Source: Deltaproteobacteria bacterium (GTDB lineage Bacteria > Desulfobacterota > Desulfomonilia > UBA1062). Taken from it: a stretch of DNA of 37,923 nucleotides. This document shows, in pieces, positions 7,151 through 14,691 of this stretch. Position numbers and translations under genes: made by a program. The stretch lies in assembly GCA_017992605.1 (NCBI GenBank), contig JAGOOG010000019.1, positions 1-37,923 of the forward strand, given 5' to 3'. Numbering within the stretch: position 1 is the stretch's first letter; every line of letters starts with the position of its first letter. Below the pieces are notes generated by a model. It was given only the letters and a program-made list of their open reading frames with translations. It was not told the DNA's origin and ran no database searches.

Positions 7151-7918
7151 GTGGAAGAAGACAAGCTGCCGGTAACCGACCACCTCGAAGAGCTCAGGCG
7201 CAGGCTCATCAAGTGCCTGCTGGCCGTGGCCGTGGGATTCGCCCTGTCCTACTCCTTCTCCAGGCAGATCTTCGACGTGCTGACCTGGCCGCTCATGCAG
7301 GCCATGCCCGAGGACGGCAAGCTCATCTACACCTCGCTCCAGGAGGCGTTCATCACCTACCTGAAGATCTCCTTCTTCGCGGGGATCTTCGTCGCGACGC
7401 CCGTCATCTTCTATCAGATCTGGAAATTCGTCATGCCGGGCCTGTACGCCGACGAGCGCAGGTATGTGCTCCCCTTCGTGCTCACCGCGTGCCTGTTCTT
7501 CATCATGGGGGCGGCCTTCGCCTTCTTCGTGGCGTTCCCCTTCGGGTTCAGGTTCTTCCTCGGCTTCACCACGGAGAACATCCAGGCCCTTCCCTCCATG
7601 AAGGAATACCTGAGCCTCTGCATGAGCCTGCTCATGGCCTTCGGCATCACCTTCGAGCTCCCCGTGGTCATGTTCTTCCTGGCCAGGATGGGCATCGTGA
7701 ACCACCTCATGCTCAGGAGATACCGCAAGTACGCGTTCCTTGCCATCACCATACTGGCGGCCGTCCTGACCCCCCCCGACATCCTGAGCATGACCCTGTT
7801 GGGCATCCCCCTGTACCTGCTCTTCGAGCTCAGCGTGGTGGTCACCTACCTGTTCGGGAAGAAGAGGGTGCCTGCCCCTCCCGAAGAATCCGACGGCTCG
7901 AGGGTCAACGATGCGTGA
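7151..7918 (+). CDS. tatC: Sec-independent protein translocase TatC
   Basis: 255 residues with six membrane helices. It carries the TatC hallmarks: the N-terminal HLEELRRRL that contacts the twin-arginine signal, FFAGIFVATPVIFYQIWKFVMPGLYADERRY, and a second conserved block FGITFELPVVMFFLARMG. TatC is the signal-peptide receptor of the Tat pathway. Two GTG codons could start it. I prefer 7151 because GAGGA at 7139-7143 then lies 7 nt away, while from the GTG at 7145 the gap is only 1 nt. The stop overlaps the next gene by 8 bp, so it is translationally linked to the ABC importer genes. Confidence 0.96.
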   Translation: MEEDKLPVTDHLEELRRRLIKCLLAVAVGFALSYSFSRQIFDVLTWPLMQAMPEDGKLIYTSLQEAFITYLKISFFAGIFVATPVIFYQIWKFVMPGLYADERRYVLPFVLTACLFFIMGAAFAFFVAFPFGFRFFLGFTTENIQALPSMKEYLSLCMSLLMAFGITFELPVVMFFLARMGIVNHLMLRRYRKYAFLAITILAAVLTPPDILSMTLLGIPLYLLFELSVVVTYLFGKKRVPAPPEESDGSRVNDA

Positions 7919-8801
7919 ACACCCGGCGCGGGCAGCGAACCCGCCCATGATGGCTTCTCGGGGCCCGACCGCCATGATCCTGGCCCTCCTGGCCCTGGCG
8001 CTCTCTGCGTGGCCCGCATCGGCCGGACAGGACTCTACGCCGGGACGGATCGTGTCGCTGGCGCCCTCCATCACCAGGGAGCTCTCCGACCTGGGAGCCC
8101 AGGACCTGCTGGTCGGGGCGACGACCCACTGCCCGCTCCCTGCAGGCACTTCCGTCCGGATCGTGGGGAGCCCCGGCCGCATCAGCATCGAGAGGGTCTA
8201 CGCGCTGAAGCCCGATATCGTCCTGGCCAGCACGGACTGCAACAGCAGGGCCGATGTCGCCGCGCTCAAGGGGCTCGGCTGCGCCATCCACGTCTTTGCG
8301 GGGTGCGAGACCCTTGCATGCATGTGTACCTCGTTCCGGGAGCTTGGCGATCTGCTGGGCAGAAGCGATCGGGCGGATGCCATCGTGAAGGACGTCCAGG
8401 CCCGCATCAGGGCGATCGAGTCCGGCGTCCGGGCGACACACCGCCCGAAGGTGTTCTGGCAGGTCGGGGCGAGCCCGCTGGTGACGGCGAGCGATGCCAC
8501 CTTCGCCGGGGAATTCCTGCGCAGGGCCGGCGCGGTCAACGTGTTCGGCGACGCCCGGATGCGCTACCCGCGGGTGAACGCCGAGGAGGTGCTCAGGCGC
8601 GACCCCGACGTCATCATCGTGGTGAGCCGGATGGAGCCCGGCTCCGGGTCGACCCTCTGGGAACGGTACCCCGGCATGAGCGCGGTGAGGAGCGGCCGGG
8701 TTCACGAGTTGAGCGCTGACCTGGTCTGCCAGCCGACGCCGGCGATGTTCCTGAAGGCCCTCGAGGCGGTCGTGGCCGCCGTGCACCCCGGGGAACCATG
8801 A
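7911..8801 (+). CDS. Periplasmic substrate-binding protein of a cobalamin/Fe-siderophore type ABC importer (BtuF-like)
   Basis: 296 residues. An N-terminal signal (AMILALLALALSAWPASA) precedes a class III binding protein: GRIVSLAPSITRELSDLG, KPDIVLASTDCN, ELGDLLGR and WQVGASPLVTASDATFAGEFLRRAGAVN. These blocks are typical of BtuF/FepB proteins, which have two lobes joined by a rigid helix. The ligand cannot be decided from sequence; cobalamin, iron chelate or another metallophore are possible, and no cobalamin riboswitch is visible upstream. Its start overlaps tatC by 8 bp with a GAGGG site 5 nt before the ATG, and its end overlaps the permease gene by 4 bp (ATGA). Confidence 0.88.
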   Translation: MREHPARAANPPMMASRGPTAMILALLALALSAWPASAGQDSTPGRIVSLAPSITRELSDLGAQDLLVGATTHCPLPAGTSVRIVGSPGRISIERVYALKPDIVLASTDCNSRADVAALKGLGCAIHVFAGCETLACMCTSFRELGDLLGRSDRADAIVKDVQARIRAIESGVRATHRPKVFWQVGASPLVTASDATFAGEFLRRAGAVNVFGDARMRYPRVNAEEVLRRDPDVIIVVSRMEPGSGSTLWERYPGMSAVRSGRVHELSADLVCQPTPAMFLKALEAVVAAVHPGEP

Positions 8802-9784
8802 GAGGCCCTGCGACCTTCCTGGCCCTGGCGGCGCTGCTGGCCGTCACGGCGGCACTGGGCGTCTTCCTCGGGGGGTCAGCCCTGCCCGCCCGGGACATCG
8901 TCGACGCACTGCTCCACCCGGGCGGCGACGGCATGGCGCAGACCGTCGTGTGGCAGCTCCGCATCCCCCGCGTCCTCAGGGCGCTGGTGGTGGGGTCGAG
9001 CCTGGCAGGGTGCGGGGTCGTCTTCCAGGCCGTGCTCAGGAACCCCCTGGCCGAGCCCTACACCCTGGGCGTGTCCGCGGGAGGTGCGCTGGGCGCCGCC
9101 ATAGCCATCATGGCGGGGCTGTCGGGCATCCCCATGGTCGCGCTGTGCTTCGCAGGCTGCTTCCTGAGCATCTCGGCGGTGCTGGCCATGTCCACGTTCA
9201 GGGACTTCTCGACCTCCACCATCATCCTGAGCGGCGTGGTGCTGAGCTTCCTGCTCTCCTCGGTCATCATGTTCATCTTCAGCGTGGCGAGCTCCCGCGA
9301 GGTCCATGCCTCGGTGCTCTGGCTCATGGGGAGCCTGGGCGGGACGGACGCGCTGTCCCTGCCGGCGCTCCTGGCCGCCATGCTGCCGCTGCTCTTCGGG
9401 CTGCTGGCGTTGGCCCGCGACATGAACCTGATCTCGCTGGGCGACGAAAAGGCGCACCTGCTGGGTCTCTCCCCGGGTGCGCTGAAGCTCCTCCTGCTCG
9501 GTCTCGCATCGCTGGTCACGGGGCTCTGCGTGGCCGTGGCCGGCATCATAGGCTTCGTGGGGCTCATCGTGCCCCACGCCATGCGGCCCATGGCGGGCGC
9601 CGACCACCAGAGGCTCATGCCCGCGGCCATGCTCGCCGGGGGCGTGTTCCTGCTCCTGAGCGACACGCTGGCCCAGGTGGTGCTCAGGCCCTACGAGCTG
9701 CCCGTGGGCGTCATAACCGGCATCGCGGGGGGCGTCTTCTTCCTGGCCTATCTCCTCAGATCCTCCCCGCCGGAGGTCATCTAG
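8798..9784 (+). CDS. FecCD/BtuC-family permease of the metal-chelate ABC importer
   Basis: 328 residues, strongly hydrophobic, about nine to ten membrane helices. Family motifs are clear: LRIPRVLRALVVGSSLAGCGVVFQAVLRNPLAEPYTLGVSAG near residues 50-95 and the EKAHLLGLSPG coupling region. Toward the C-terminus is GIIGFVGLIVPHAMRP, the loop that contacts the ATPase. It forms the membrane channel of a type II importer with the binding protein upstream and the ATPase directly downstream; the next ATG follows its stop without a gap. Confidence 0.93.
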   Translation: MRGPATFLALAALLAVTAALGVFLGGSALPARDIVDALLHPGGDGMAQTVVWQLRIPRVLRALVVGSSLAGCGVVFQAVLRNPLAEPYTLGVSAGGALGAAIAIMAGLSGIPMVALCFAGCFLSISAVLAMSTFRDFSTSTIILSGVVLSFLLSSVIMFIFSVASSREVHASVLWLMGSLGGTDALSLPALLAAMLPLLFGLLALARDMNLISLGDEKAHLLGLSPGALKLLLLGLASLVTGLCVAVAGIIGFVGLIVPHAMRPMAGADHQRLMPAAMLAGGVFLLLSDTLAQVVLRPYELPVGVITGIAGGVFFLAYLLRSSPPEVI

Positions 9785-10588
9785 ATGACCGGGCTCACCG
9801 CAGAGAGGATCAGGGCCGGCTACCAGGACCGGCCCGTGGTGGACGACGTCTCCTTCGAGGTGGAACCGCGGAGCATCTTCGGCCTCATCGGCCCCAACGG
9901 CAGCGGCAAGACCACGCTGTTCAAGTGCATGTGCGGGCTCCTGAGGCCGTTCTCCGGTACCATCAGGCTCGGGGGGGAGGACGTCTCCCGGATCCCTCGG
10001 AGGAGGCTCGCCCGGATGGCCGCGTTCATCCCCCAGGTACACGCCGTGACCTTCCCCTACACCGTCGAGGAATACGTCCTCATGGGCAGGTACCCGCACC
10101 GGGGCAGGCTGTCGGCCTTCACGAGGGAAGATCACGCCATCGTGGACGAGACCATGGAGATGCTCCGCATAGACCATGTGAGGCGCCAGCGCATCCAGCG
10201 GCTCTCGGGTGGCGAGATGCAGCGGGTGTTCCTGGCGTGCGGCCTCGTGCAGCGGCCCGAGATCCTGCTCATGGACGAGCCCACCGCGCACCTGGACATC
10301 GGTCACCAGGTCAGGCTGCTCACCATGCTGCGCACCCTGTCGGCCGAGAGGGGGCTCACCGTGCTCGTCACCCTGCACGACCTGAACCTGGCGGGCCTGT
10401 ACTGTACCTCGCTCGCCCTGCTCGACAGGGGGCGCATCCATGCCCGGGGGACACCGGGCGAGGTGATCACCCGGGACACCATCGAGCACGTCTACGGGCT
10501 GCGCTCGCAGGTGGCCTGTGACCCCTACCTGAACAGGCCGCACGTGTATTTCCTGGGCTCGTGCGAACGGGAAAACGGGGAATCATGA
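9785..10588 (+). CDS. ATP-binding subunit of the metal-chelate ABC importer (BtuD/FepC type)
   Basis: 267 residues. Walker A is GPNGSGKTT (about residues 37-45), the Q-loop is FIPQVHAV, the signature is LSGGEMQRV, Walker B is ILLMDEPTAHLD and the H-loop is TLHDLNLA. All are intact, so an active ATPase is expected. It powers uptake through the upstream permease. It is the last gene of the tat-importer operon and is followed at once by a GC-rich hairpin and the convergent greA gene. Confidence 0.95.
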   Translation: MTGLTAERIRAGYQDRPVVDDVSFEVEPRSIFGLIGPNGSGKTTLFKCMCGLLRPFSGTIRLGGEDVSRIPRRRLARMAAFIPQVHAVTFPYTVEEYVLMGRYPHRGRLSAFTREDHAIVDETMEMLRIDHVRRQRIQRLSGGEMQRVFLACGLVQRPEILLMDEPTAHLDIGHQVRLLTMLRTLSAERGLTVLVTLHDLNLAGLYCTSLALLDRGRIHARGTPGEVITRDTIEHVYGLRSQVACDPYLNRPHVYFLGSCERENGES

Positions 10589-10591
10589 TGC

Positions 10592-10608
10592 CGGCGCCGA
10601 AGGCGCCG
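10592..10608. terminator. GC-rich hairpin between convergent btuD-like and greA genes
   Basis: Arms CGGCGCC (10592-10598) and GGCGCCG (10602-10608) with loop GAA. It lies 3 nt past the ABC ATPase stop and 8 nt past the greA stop. It has no T-run on either side, so termination strength is uncertain. Confidence 0.5.
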
Positions 10609-10616
10609 CAGAGGAG

Positions 10617-11096
10617 CTACTCGGTGACGATCTCGAGGACTTCGTACTCCCTCTTGCCGCCCGGGGTGTCGACCACGACCTCGTCGGATATCCTCTTGCC
10701 GATGAGGGCCTTGGCCATGGGCGATTCCACGGAGATCCTCCCCCTGTTGAGATCCGATTCGTCCACGCCCACGATCTGGTAGCAGATCTCCTCTTCGGTG
10801 TCCACGTTGCACAGGACGAATCTCGACCCGAACACGATGCGGTCCGTCGGCAGCTTGTTGGTGTCGATGATTTCAGCGTTGCCGAGCTTGTTCTCCAGGT
10901 CCTGCATCCTCGTCTCGATGAAGGCCTGCCGCTCCTTGGCGTAGATGTATTCGGCGTTCTCGGAGAGGTCTCCGTGCCCACGGGCCTCCTCGATGGCCGC
11001 GATGATCTTCGGCCGCTCGTGCTTCTTGAGTCGCTCGAGCTCCTCCCGCAGCGCGGCGTACCCTTCCTTGGTGATGGGGTTTCGTTTCATGCTCAT
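10617..11096 (-). CDS. greA: Transcription elongation factor GreA
   Basis: 159 residues, the usual GreA length. An N-terminal antiparallel coiled coil (residues about 5-78) contains GHGDLSENAEYIYAKERQ, whose acidic tip residues enter the RNA polymerase secondary channel to trigger cleavage of backtracked RNA. The C-terminal FKBP-like globular domain includes ISVESPMAKALIGK and ends in VLEIVTE. I chose ATG 11096 (MSMKRN) because GAGGT lies 6 nt upstream; the internal MKRN start would be too far from it. The leader carries an intrinsic terminator (11119-11150) between promoter and gene, which suggests control by attenuation. Confidence 0.96.
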   Translation of the reverse strand: MSMKRNPITKEGYAALREELERLKKHERPKIIAAIEEARGHGDLSENAEYIYAKERQAFIETRMQDLENKLGNAEIIDTNKLPTDRIVFGSRFVLCNVDTEEEICYQIVGVDESDLNRGRISVESPMAKALIGKRISDEVVVDTPGGKREYEVLEIVTE

Positions 11097-11118
11097 GCCG
11101 TGACCTCGGTAGAAAATG

Positions 11119-11150
11119 AAAAAGATACCGGTAGGCGTCCTACCAGTATC
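11119..11150 (-). terminator. Intrinsic terminator/attenuator in the greA leader
   Basis: On the minus strand a 12-bp stem (11139-11150 with 11124-11135, one U-G wobble) closes a 3-nt loop and is followed by five U (11119-11123) and then a second U-rich stretch. It lies between the greA promoter (-10 at 11161-11166) and the greA ATG at 11096, beginning about 4 nt after the predicted transcription start. Readthrough would be needed to express greA; terminated transcripts would be about 35 nt long. Confidence 0.75.
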
Positions 11151-11160
11151 GTTTGGATGC

Positions 11161-11189
11161 ATTATCCCCGAACAGGGCGGAGGTGTCAA
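11161..11189 (-). promoter_or_regulatory. Promoter of greA
   Basis: Minus strand: TTGACA (11184-11189), 17 bp, GATAAT (11161-11166). Predicted start near 11154. Confidence 0.75.
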
Positions 11190-11216
11190 GGGGTCATCGG
11201 TCATTGGACTTACCCA

Positions 11217-11246
11217 TTGACTTCCCCAGGGGCTTGCCGGTATAGA
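11217..11246 (+). promoter_or_regulatory. Promoter of rplY
   Basis: TTGACT (11217-11222), 18 bp, TATAGA (11241-11246). Predicted start near 11253, inside a small inverted repeat AGTCTC (11248-11253) / GAGACT (11261-11266) that precedes the ribosome-binding site. It is divergent from the greA promoter. Confidence 0.65.
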
Positions 11247-11276
11247 GAGTCTCTATTTTCGAGACTGGAGGATCGT

Positions 11277-11927
11277 ATGGCGGCGAAAGAGAAGCTCACC
11301 CTGGAAGTCAGCGAGCGTGTCCTGAGGAAGAAGAAGGTCGGAAAGCTTCGCAGGGAGGGTATCATCCCCGGTATCGTGCACGGCAAGGACTTCGAGCCGA
11401 TCCACGTCCAGGTGGATGAACGGACGTTCGAACTGCTCTACAGGAAGGCCCACGGGACTTCTCTGGTGAACCTGAACATCGGCGGGAAGGACACCCAGGT
11501 CCTCATCCACTCGGTGTTCAGGGACAAGCTCAAGGGCACCCCGGTCCATATCGAGTTCCTCAAGGTCGACCCCAAGAGGCAGGTCACCGTGGATGTGCCG
11601 CTCGTCTTCGTGGGTGTGTCTCCCGGCGAAAAGGAAGGCAAGGGCCAGGTCACCCACGAGGAGACCTCCATCCACGTGAAGTGTTCCCCCGCCGACATCC
11701 CCTCGGCCATCGAGGTGGACGTGTCGGCCATCTACGACAAGCACGACGTCATCCACGCCTCCGACCTCAAACTGCCCGAGGGCGTACACCTGGCCCACGG
11801 CGTGAGCGAGAAGAAGGTCATAGCGTCGCTGGCCACGGCCCGCATGGCTGAGGCGGCACCCGAAGCCGAGGAGGAGGCCGCAGCGGCGGCGGCAGCAGCC
11901 GAAGAGGCGCCGGCAGCCGAGGGCTGA
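11277..11927 (+). CDS. rplY: 50S ribosomal protein L25/general stress protein Ctc
   Basis: 216 residues, the long two-domain Ctc form. The N-terminal 5S-rRNA-binding L25 domain (residues about 5-92) contains VGKLRREGIIPGIVHGK and VLIHSVFRDKLKGTPVHIEFLKVD. The C-terminal TL5-type beta domain follows, ending in an Ala/Glu-rich tail with a run of alanines. It binds 5S rRNA in the large subunit. ATG 11277 is chosen because GGAGG lies 6 nt upstream and the frame before it enters the promoter. The commonly linked pth gene is absent; the stop is one base from the stop of the convergent rtcB, with no visible terminator between them. Confidence 0.96.
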   Translation: MAAKEKLTLEVSERVLRKKKVGKLRREGIIPGIVHGKDFEPIHVQVDERTFELLYRKAHGTSLVNLNIGGKDTQVLIHSVFRDKLKGTPVHIEFLKVDPKRQVTVDVPLVFVGVSPGEKEGKGQVTHEETSIHVKCSPADIPSAIEVDVSAIYDKHDVIHASDLKLPEGVHLAHGVSEKKVIASLATARMAEAAPEAEEEAAAAAAAAEEAPAAEG

Positions 11928-11928
11928 T

Positions 11929-13371
11929 CTACCCTTTCACCATGGCGAAGGGTCTGAGCCTGGCGACGGCAGTGGCTATGCCGGCCCCGGTCATGGTGTC
12001 CACCACGTCGGAGACGTCCTTGTAGGCATCCGGTATCTCCTCGGCCAGCGTTGCACGGGAGGCGGCCATGGCATGGATGCCCCTGCTGCGCAGTTCGTCT
12101 ATGATCTTCCTGCCCTTTGCACGTTTCTTCGCCTCGTGCCGCGACAGCAGCCTGCCCGCGCCGTGGCAGGCGCTGTAAAAGGTTTCTCTGGCCCCGGAGG
12201 CCCCGGCGAGGATGAAGGACATCCTCCCCATGTCACCCGGTACGAGCACGGGCTGCCCGGTCCGCCGGAATCGCTCGGGAAGCCGTGAATCCCCGGGAGG
12301 CAGCGCCCGCGTGGCCCCCTTGCGGTGAACGCACGCATCGATCCGTCTGCCCCCCCACTCGATGCGCTCCATCTTCGCGATGTTGTGGCAGCAGTCGAAG
12401 AGCATCCGCATGCCGAGCCGCTCGAACGAGCCACCGAAGACCTCCTCGAAGGTCTTCCGTATGAGGAAAACGATGAGCTCCCGGTTGGCAAAGGCGAAGT
12501 TGGCTGCGGCGGCCATGGCACCGAAATATTCCCTGCCTTCAACGCTCGTCACCGGGGCGCATGCGAGCTGGCGGTCCGGCAGGGCGATGCCGTGGCGGGA
12601 GGCGGCCGAGACCATCCCGTGCACGTGGTCGTCGCAGACCTGGTGTCCCAGCCCCCGGGACCCCGTGTGCACGAGGACCACCACCTGGCCCTCGAACAGC
12701 CCGAACCCGCGGGCCGTCTCTGCGTCGGCCACCAGGTCCACCACGTCCAGTTCCAGGAAGTGGTTCCCCGATCCAAGAGTGCCGAGCTGGGGCTGGCCGC
12801 GCTCGATGGCCTTGGCCGAGACGGCGTCCGGGTCGGCGCCGGCGATGCACCCGGCGTCCTCGTGCGCATCCAGGTCGCCGGGCGGGGCATAGCCCTTCTT
12901 CACGGCCCACCGGGCACCCAGCTCGAGCACCTGCTCGAATTCCCGGCCCGAGACCGCGAGGGATTTGTTGCTCGACCCCACGCCGGCGGGCACGTTGTTG
13001 TACAGCGATGCCAGGAGCCTGTCCAGGCGGGGCGTCACGTCGCCGACCCTCATCCCGGTCAGCATGCAGCACACCCCGCAGTTGATGTCGTACCCGACGC
13101 CTCCGGGCGAGATGACGCCGTCGTCCCGCGAGAAGGCGGCCACGCCGCCTATGGGAAAGCCGTAGCCCCAGTGGATGTCGGGCATGGCCATGGACGGCCC
13201 GACGATGCCCGGCAGGGCCGCCACGTTGGCCACCTGCTGGAGCACGTTCTCCTGCTCGAGGGTGCGCTCGATGGCGCGGTTCGCATAGACGAGACCGGTG
13301 GTCCGCATGGGGGGGGTCCTCGCGATCTCGATGCGGAAAGGGTCGAGGCGTCTGATGGTCAGGCCGCTCAT
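11929..13371 (-). CDS. rtcB: RNA-splicing ligase RtcB
   Basis: 480 residues, full length. RtcB joins RNA 2',3'-cyclic phosphate (via 3'-phosphate) and 5'-OH ends using GTP and Mn2+. Visible signature blocks: SMAMPDIHWGYGFPIGGVA, GGVGYDINCGV with the metal-binding Asp and Cys, LGSGNHFLE, VHTGSRGLGHQVC, HRKGATRALPPG, and CHGAGR near residues 402-407, whose His403 should be guanylylated. The start is supported by AAGGTG 5 nt before the ATG. It lies 11 bp after archease in one transcription unit, a classic pairing because archease activates RtcB. It serves RNA repair or tRNA healing. Confidence 0.97.
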   Translation of the reverse strand: MSGLTIRRLDPFRIEIARTPPMRTTGLVYANRAIERTLEQENVLQQVANVAALPGIVGPSMAMPDIHWGYGFPIGGVAAFSRDDGVISPGGVGYDINCGVCCMLTGMRVGDVTPRLDRLLASLYNNVPAGVGSSNKSLAVSGREFEQVLELGARWAVKKGYAPPGDLDAHEDAGCIAGADPDAVSAKAIERGQPQLGTLGSGNHFLELDVVDLVADAETARGFGLFEGQVVVLVHTGSRGLGHQVCDDHVHGMVSAASRHGIALPDRQLACAPVTSVEGREYFGAMAAAANFAFANRELIVFLIRKTFEEVFGGSFERLGMRMLFDCCHNIAKMERIEWGGRRIDACVHRKGATRALPPGDSRLPERFRRTGQPVLVPGDMGRMSFILAGASGARETFYSACHGAGRLLSRHEAKKRAKGRKIIDELRSRGIHAMAASRATLAEEIPDAYKDVSDVVDTMTGAGIATAVARLRPFAMVKG

Positions 13372-13382
13372 GTCATCACCTT

Positions 13383-13784
13383 TTACATGTCGAGAATAAT
13401 GGTGGCGACACAGGCATTGTCAATACGTGCGATCTCGAGATTGTGGTAGGTGACCGCCTTGACCTCGGCCAGCAGGGGCGCACCCGAAAAGGACCCTGCG
13501 AGCATACCCGTGACGCCCGTGTCGGTGAGGTCCTGCAGGGTGATGCCCGAGACCCTGAACCCCTTGACCTCCACCAGGAACAGCACCTCATGGAGCCACC
13601 TCACGAGAAGCTCATCGTGGTCGATGCCCGCGGCCCGGACGGTGACGGCATCCTCCCCGTGGTCCGTCAGCCCTCCCATGATGTCGCACAGCGCGTGCGC
13701 CGCCTCCACGAACAGCTCCTCCACGGTGGGCGCGCTCACCCGCATCCCGATGTCCGCGGTATGGTCTACGAGGGTGTAGGGCAT
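13383..13784 (-). CDS. Archease, activator of RtcB
   Basis: 133 residues. The N-terminus YTLVDHTADIGMRV carries the conserved Asp/His metal-binding residues, followed by LLVRWLHEVLFL and the C-terminal VKAVTYHNLEI plus ATIILDM end. This is the standard archease fold that promotes multiple turnover and NTP use by RtcB. It is the first gene of the archease-rtcB unit. The ATG has no Shine-Dalgarno and lies 10 nt after a possible -10 box (TGATAC, 13795-13800) that lacks a good -35, so it may be another leaderless start. A long perfect inverted repeat stands 62 bp upstream. Confidence 0.95.
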   Translation of the reverse strand: MPYTLVDHTADIGMRVSAPTVEELFVEAAHALCDIMGGLTDHGEDAVTVRAAGIDHDELLVRWLHEVLFLVEVKGFRVSGITLQDLTDTGVTGMLAGSFSGAPLLAEVKAVTYHNLEIARIDNACVATIILDM

Positions 13785-13845
13785 GAGCCGGAGCGTATCA
13801 CAGAGTTGTCGGGATATGAAGTCGGCGGTGAATGTCTTTCCCTTG

Positions 13846-13903
13846 CCTTTTCATTTTGGCGATTTCATCAGGTTTTATCGATGAAATCGCCAAAATGAAA
13901 AGG
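13846..13903. repeat. Perfect 24-bp inverted repeat
   Basis: Left arm 13846-13869 and right arm 13880-13903 are exactly complementary over 24 bp, separated by the 10-nt loop aggttttatc. The arms are AT-richer than the surrounding genes. No T-run follows on either strand, so it is not an ordinary terminator. It sits between archease and the 3' end of rdgB, upstream of the archease start. Confidence 0.9.
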
Positions 13904-14002
13904 ACACACCGTGGACGTCTGTTTTACCCCGACGGATTCATTCGACCCTGAAACGAACAAACGACTATATCATCAATTATTATTCGACAGCCTGCCATGG
14001 GG

Positions 14003-14082
14003 GGTTCAGCCTGGCCGATCTGGTCGACTCCCCCCGAAAGGATGGGGGTGTTGATCATCTCGGCCAGGTCAGCTGAAAACCA
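14003..14082. repeat. Long imperfect hairpin downstream of rdgB
   Basis: Arms CCTGGCCGA (14010-14018) and TCGGCCAGG (14060-14068) are perfect. Inside them GGTCGAC with a C-run pairs with a G-run and GTTGATC, including G-U pairs, around the loop near 14036-14043. Outside them, TTCAGC pairs with GCTGAA with a small bulge. It begins about 18 nt after the rdgB stop on the minus strand. It may end or stabilise the rph-rdgB transcript or be a structured RNA; no U-run follows. Otherwise the 13785-14100 spacer holds no recognisable gene. Confidence 0.6.
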
Positions 14083-14100
14083 AGAACCAGTGCCGGAGGA

Positions 14101-14691
14101 TCAGATGATCCCCTGCACCTCGAGCTTCCCCTTGAGCTCCTCGAGCGCCTTCCTGCGGTGGCTGAGGGCGTTCTTCTCCTCAGCGCTGAGCTCCGCGAAG
14201 GTCCTTCCGCTGCCCGGGTCGAGAAAGACCGGGTCGTAGCCGAATCCGTTCTCTCCCCTCGGCTCGGTGAGGATGACGCCCTCGCACTGCCCGGTCGCCG
14301 TGATCACGGTCTCCTCGGAGACTGCCAGGGCTACCACGCACACGAAGTGGGCGCTGCGACGCCTGATCCCCTCCATGAGCCGCAGGAGGAGCTCGCAGTT
14401 CTCGCGGTCGCCGGCACCGGCTCCGGCGAAGCGCGCGGAGTGCACCCCGGGCCTCCCGTCGAGGGCGTCCACGCACAGGCCCGAGTCGTCCGCAAGACTC
14501 GGCAGGCCGCCCGCCCGATGCCAGGCCAGGGCCTTGGTGGCGGCATTCTCGGCAAAGGTGGTGCCGTCCTCCGGGACATCGAGAAAGAGGTTCAGGTCCA
14601 CCGGGGAGAGGACCGTGATGTTCGGGCCGGAGAGGATCCGGGTGATCTCGCCGATCTTGCCGCGGTTCGTCGTCGCGGCCAGGATCCTCAT
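14101..14691 (-). CDS. rdgB: Non-canonical purine NTP pyrophosphatase RdgB/HAM1
   Basis: 196 residues. The start [14 protein letters not shown] is the SxNxxK substrate-binding motif of the family (here TTNRGK). [36 protein letters not shown] and [11 protein letters not shown] are diagnostic. It hydrolyses dITP, dXTP and ITP to monophosphates, cleansing the nucleotide pool. The ATG overlaps the rph stop (ATGA), showing translational coupling in the rph-rdgB operon, a common pairing in bacteria. Confidence 0.96.
   Translation of the reverse strand: MRILAATTNRGKIGEITRILSGPNITVLSPVDLNLFLDVPEDGTTFAENAATKALAWHRAGGLPSLADDSGLCVDALDGRPGVHSARFAGAGAGDRENCELLLRLMEGIRRRSAHFVCVVALAVSEETVITATGQCEGVILTEPRGENGFGYDPVFLDPGSGRTFAELSAEEKNALSHRRKALEELKGKLEVQGII

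Noticed and set aside
7911-7918. Cobalamin riboswitch for the BtuF-like importer
   Set aside because: There is no leader between tatC and the binding protein gene; they overlap, so no room for a riboswitch.
8876-10543. 555-codon minus-strand frame opposite the ABC importer genes
   Set aside because: Shadow of the importer permease and ATPase, which have full motifs on the plus strand.
13904-14100. Remnant coding sequence between archease and rdgB
   Set aside because: Short frames on both strands are interrupted and show no domain; the region is better explained by inverted repeats.
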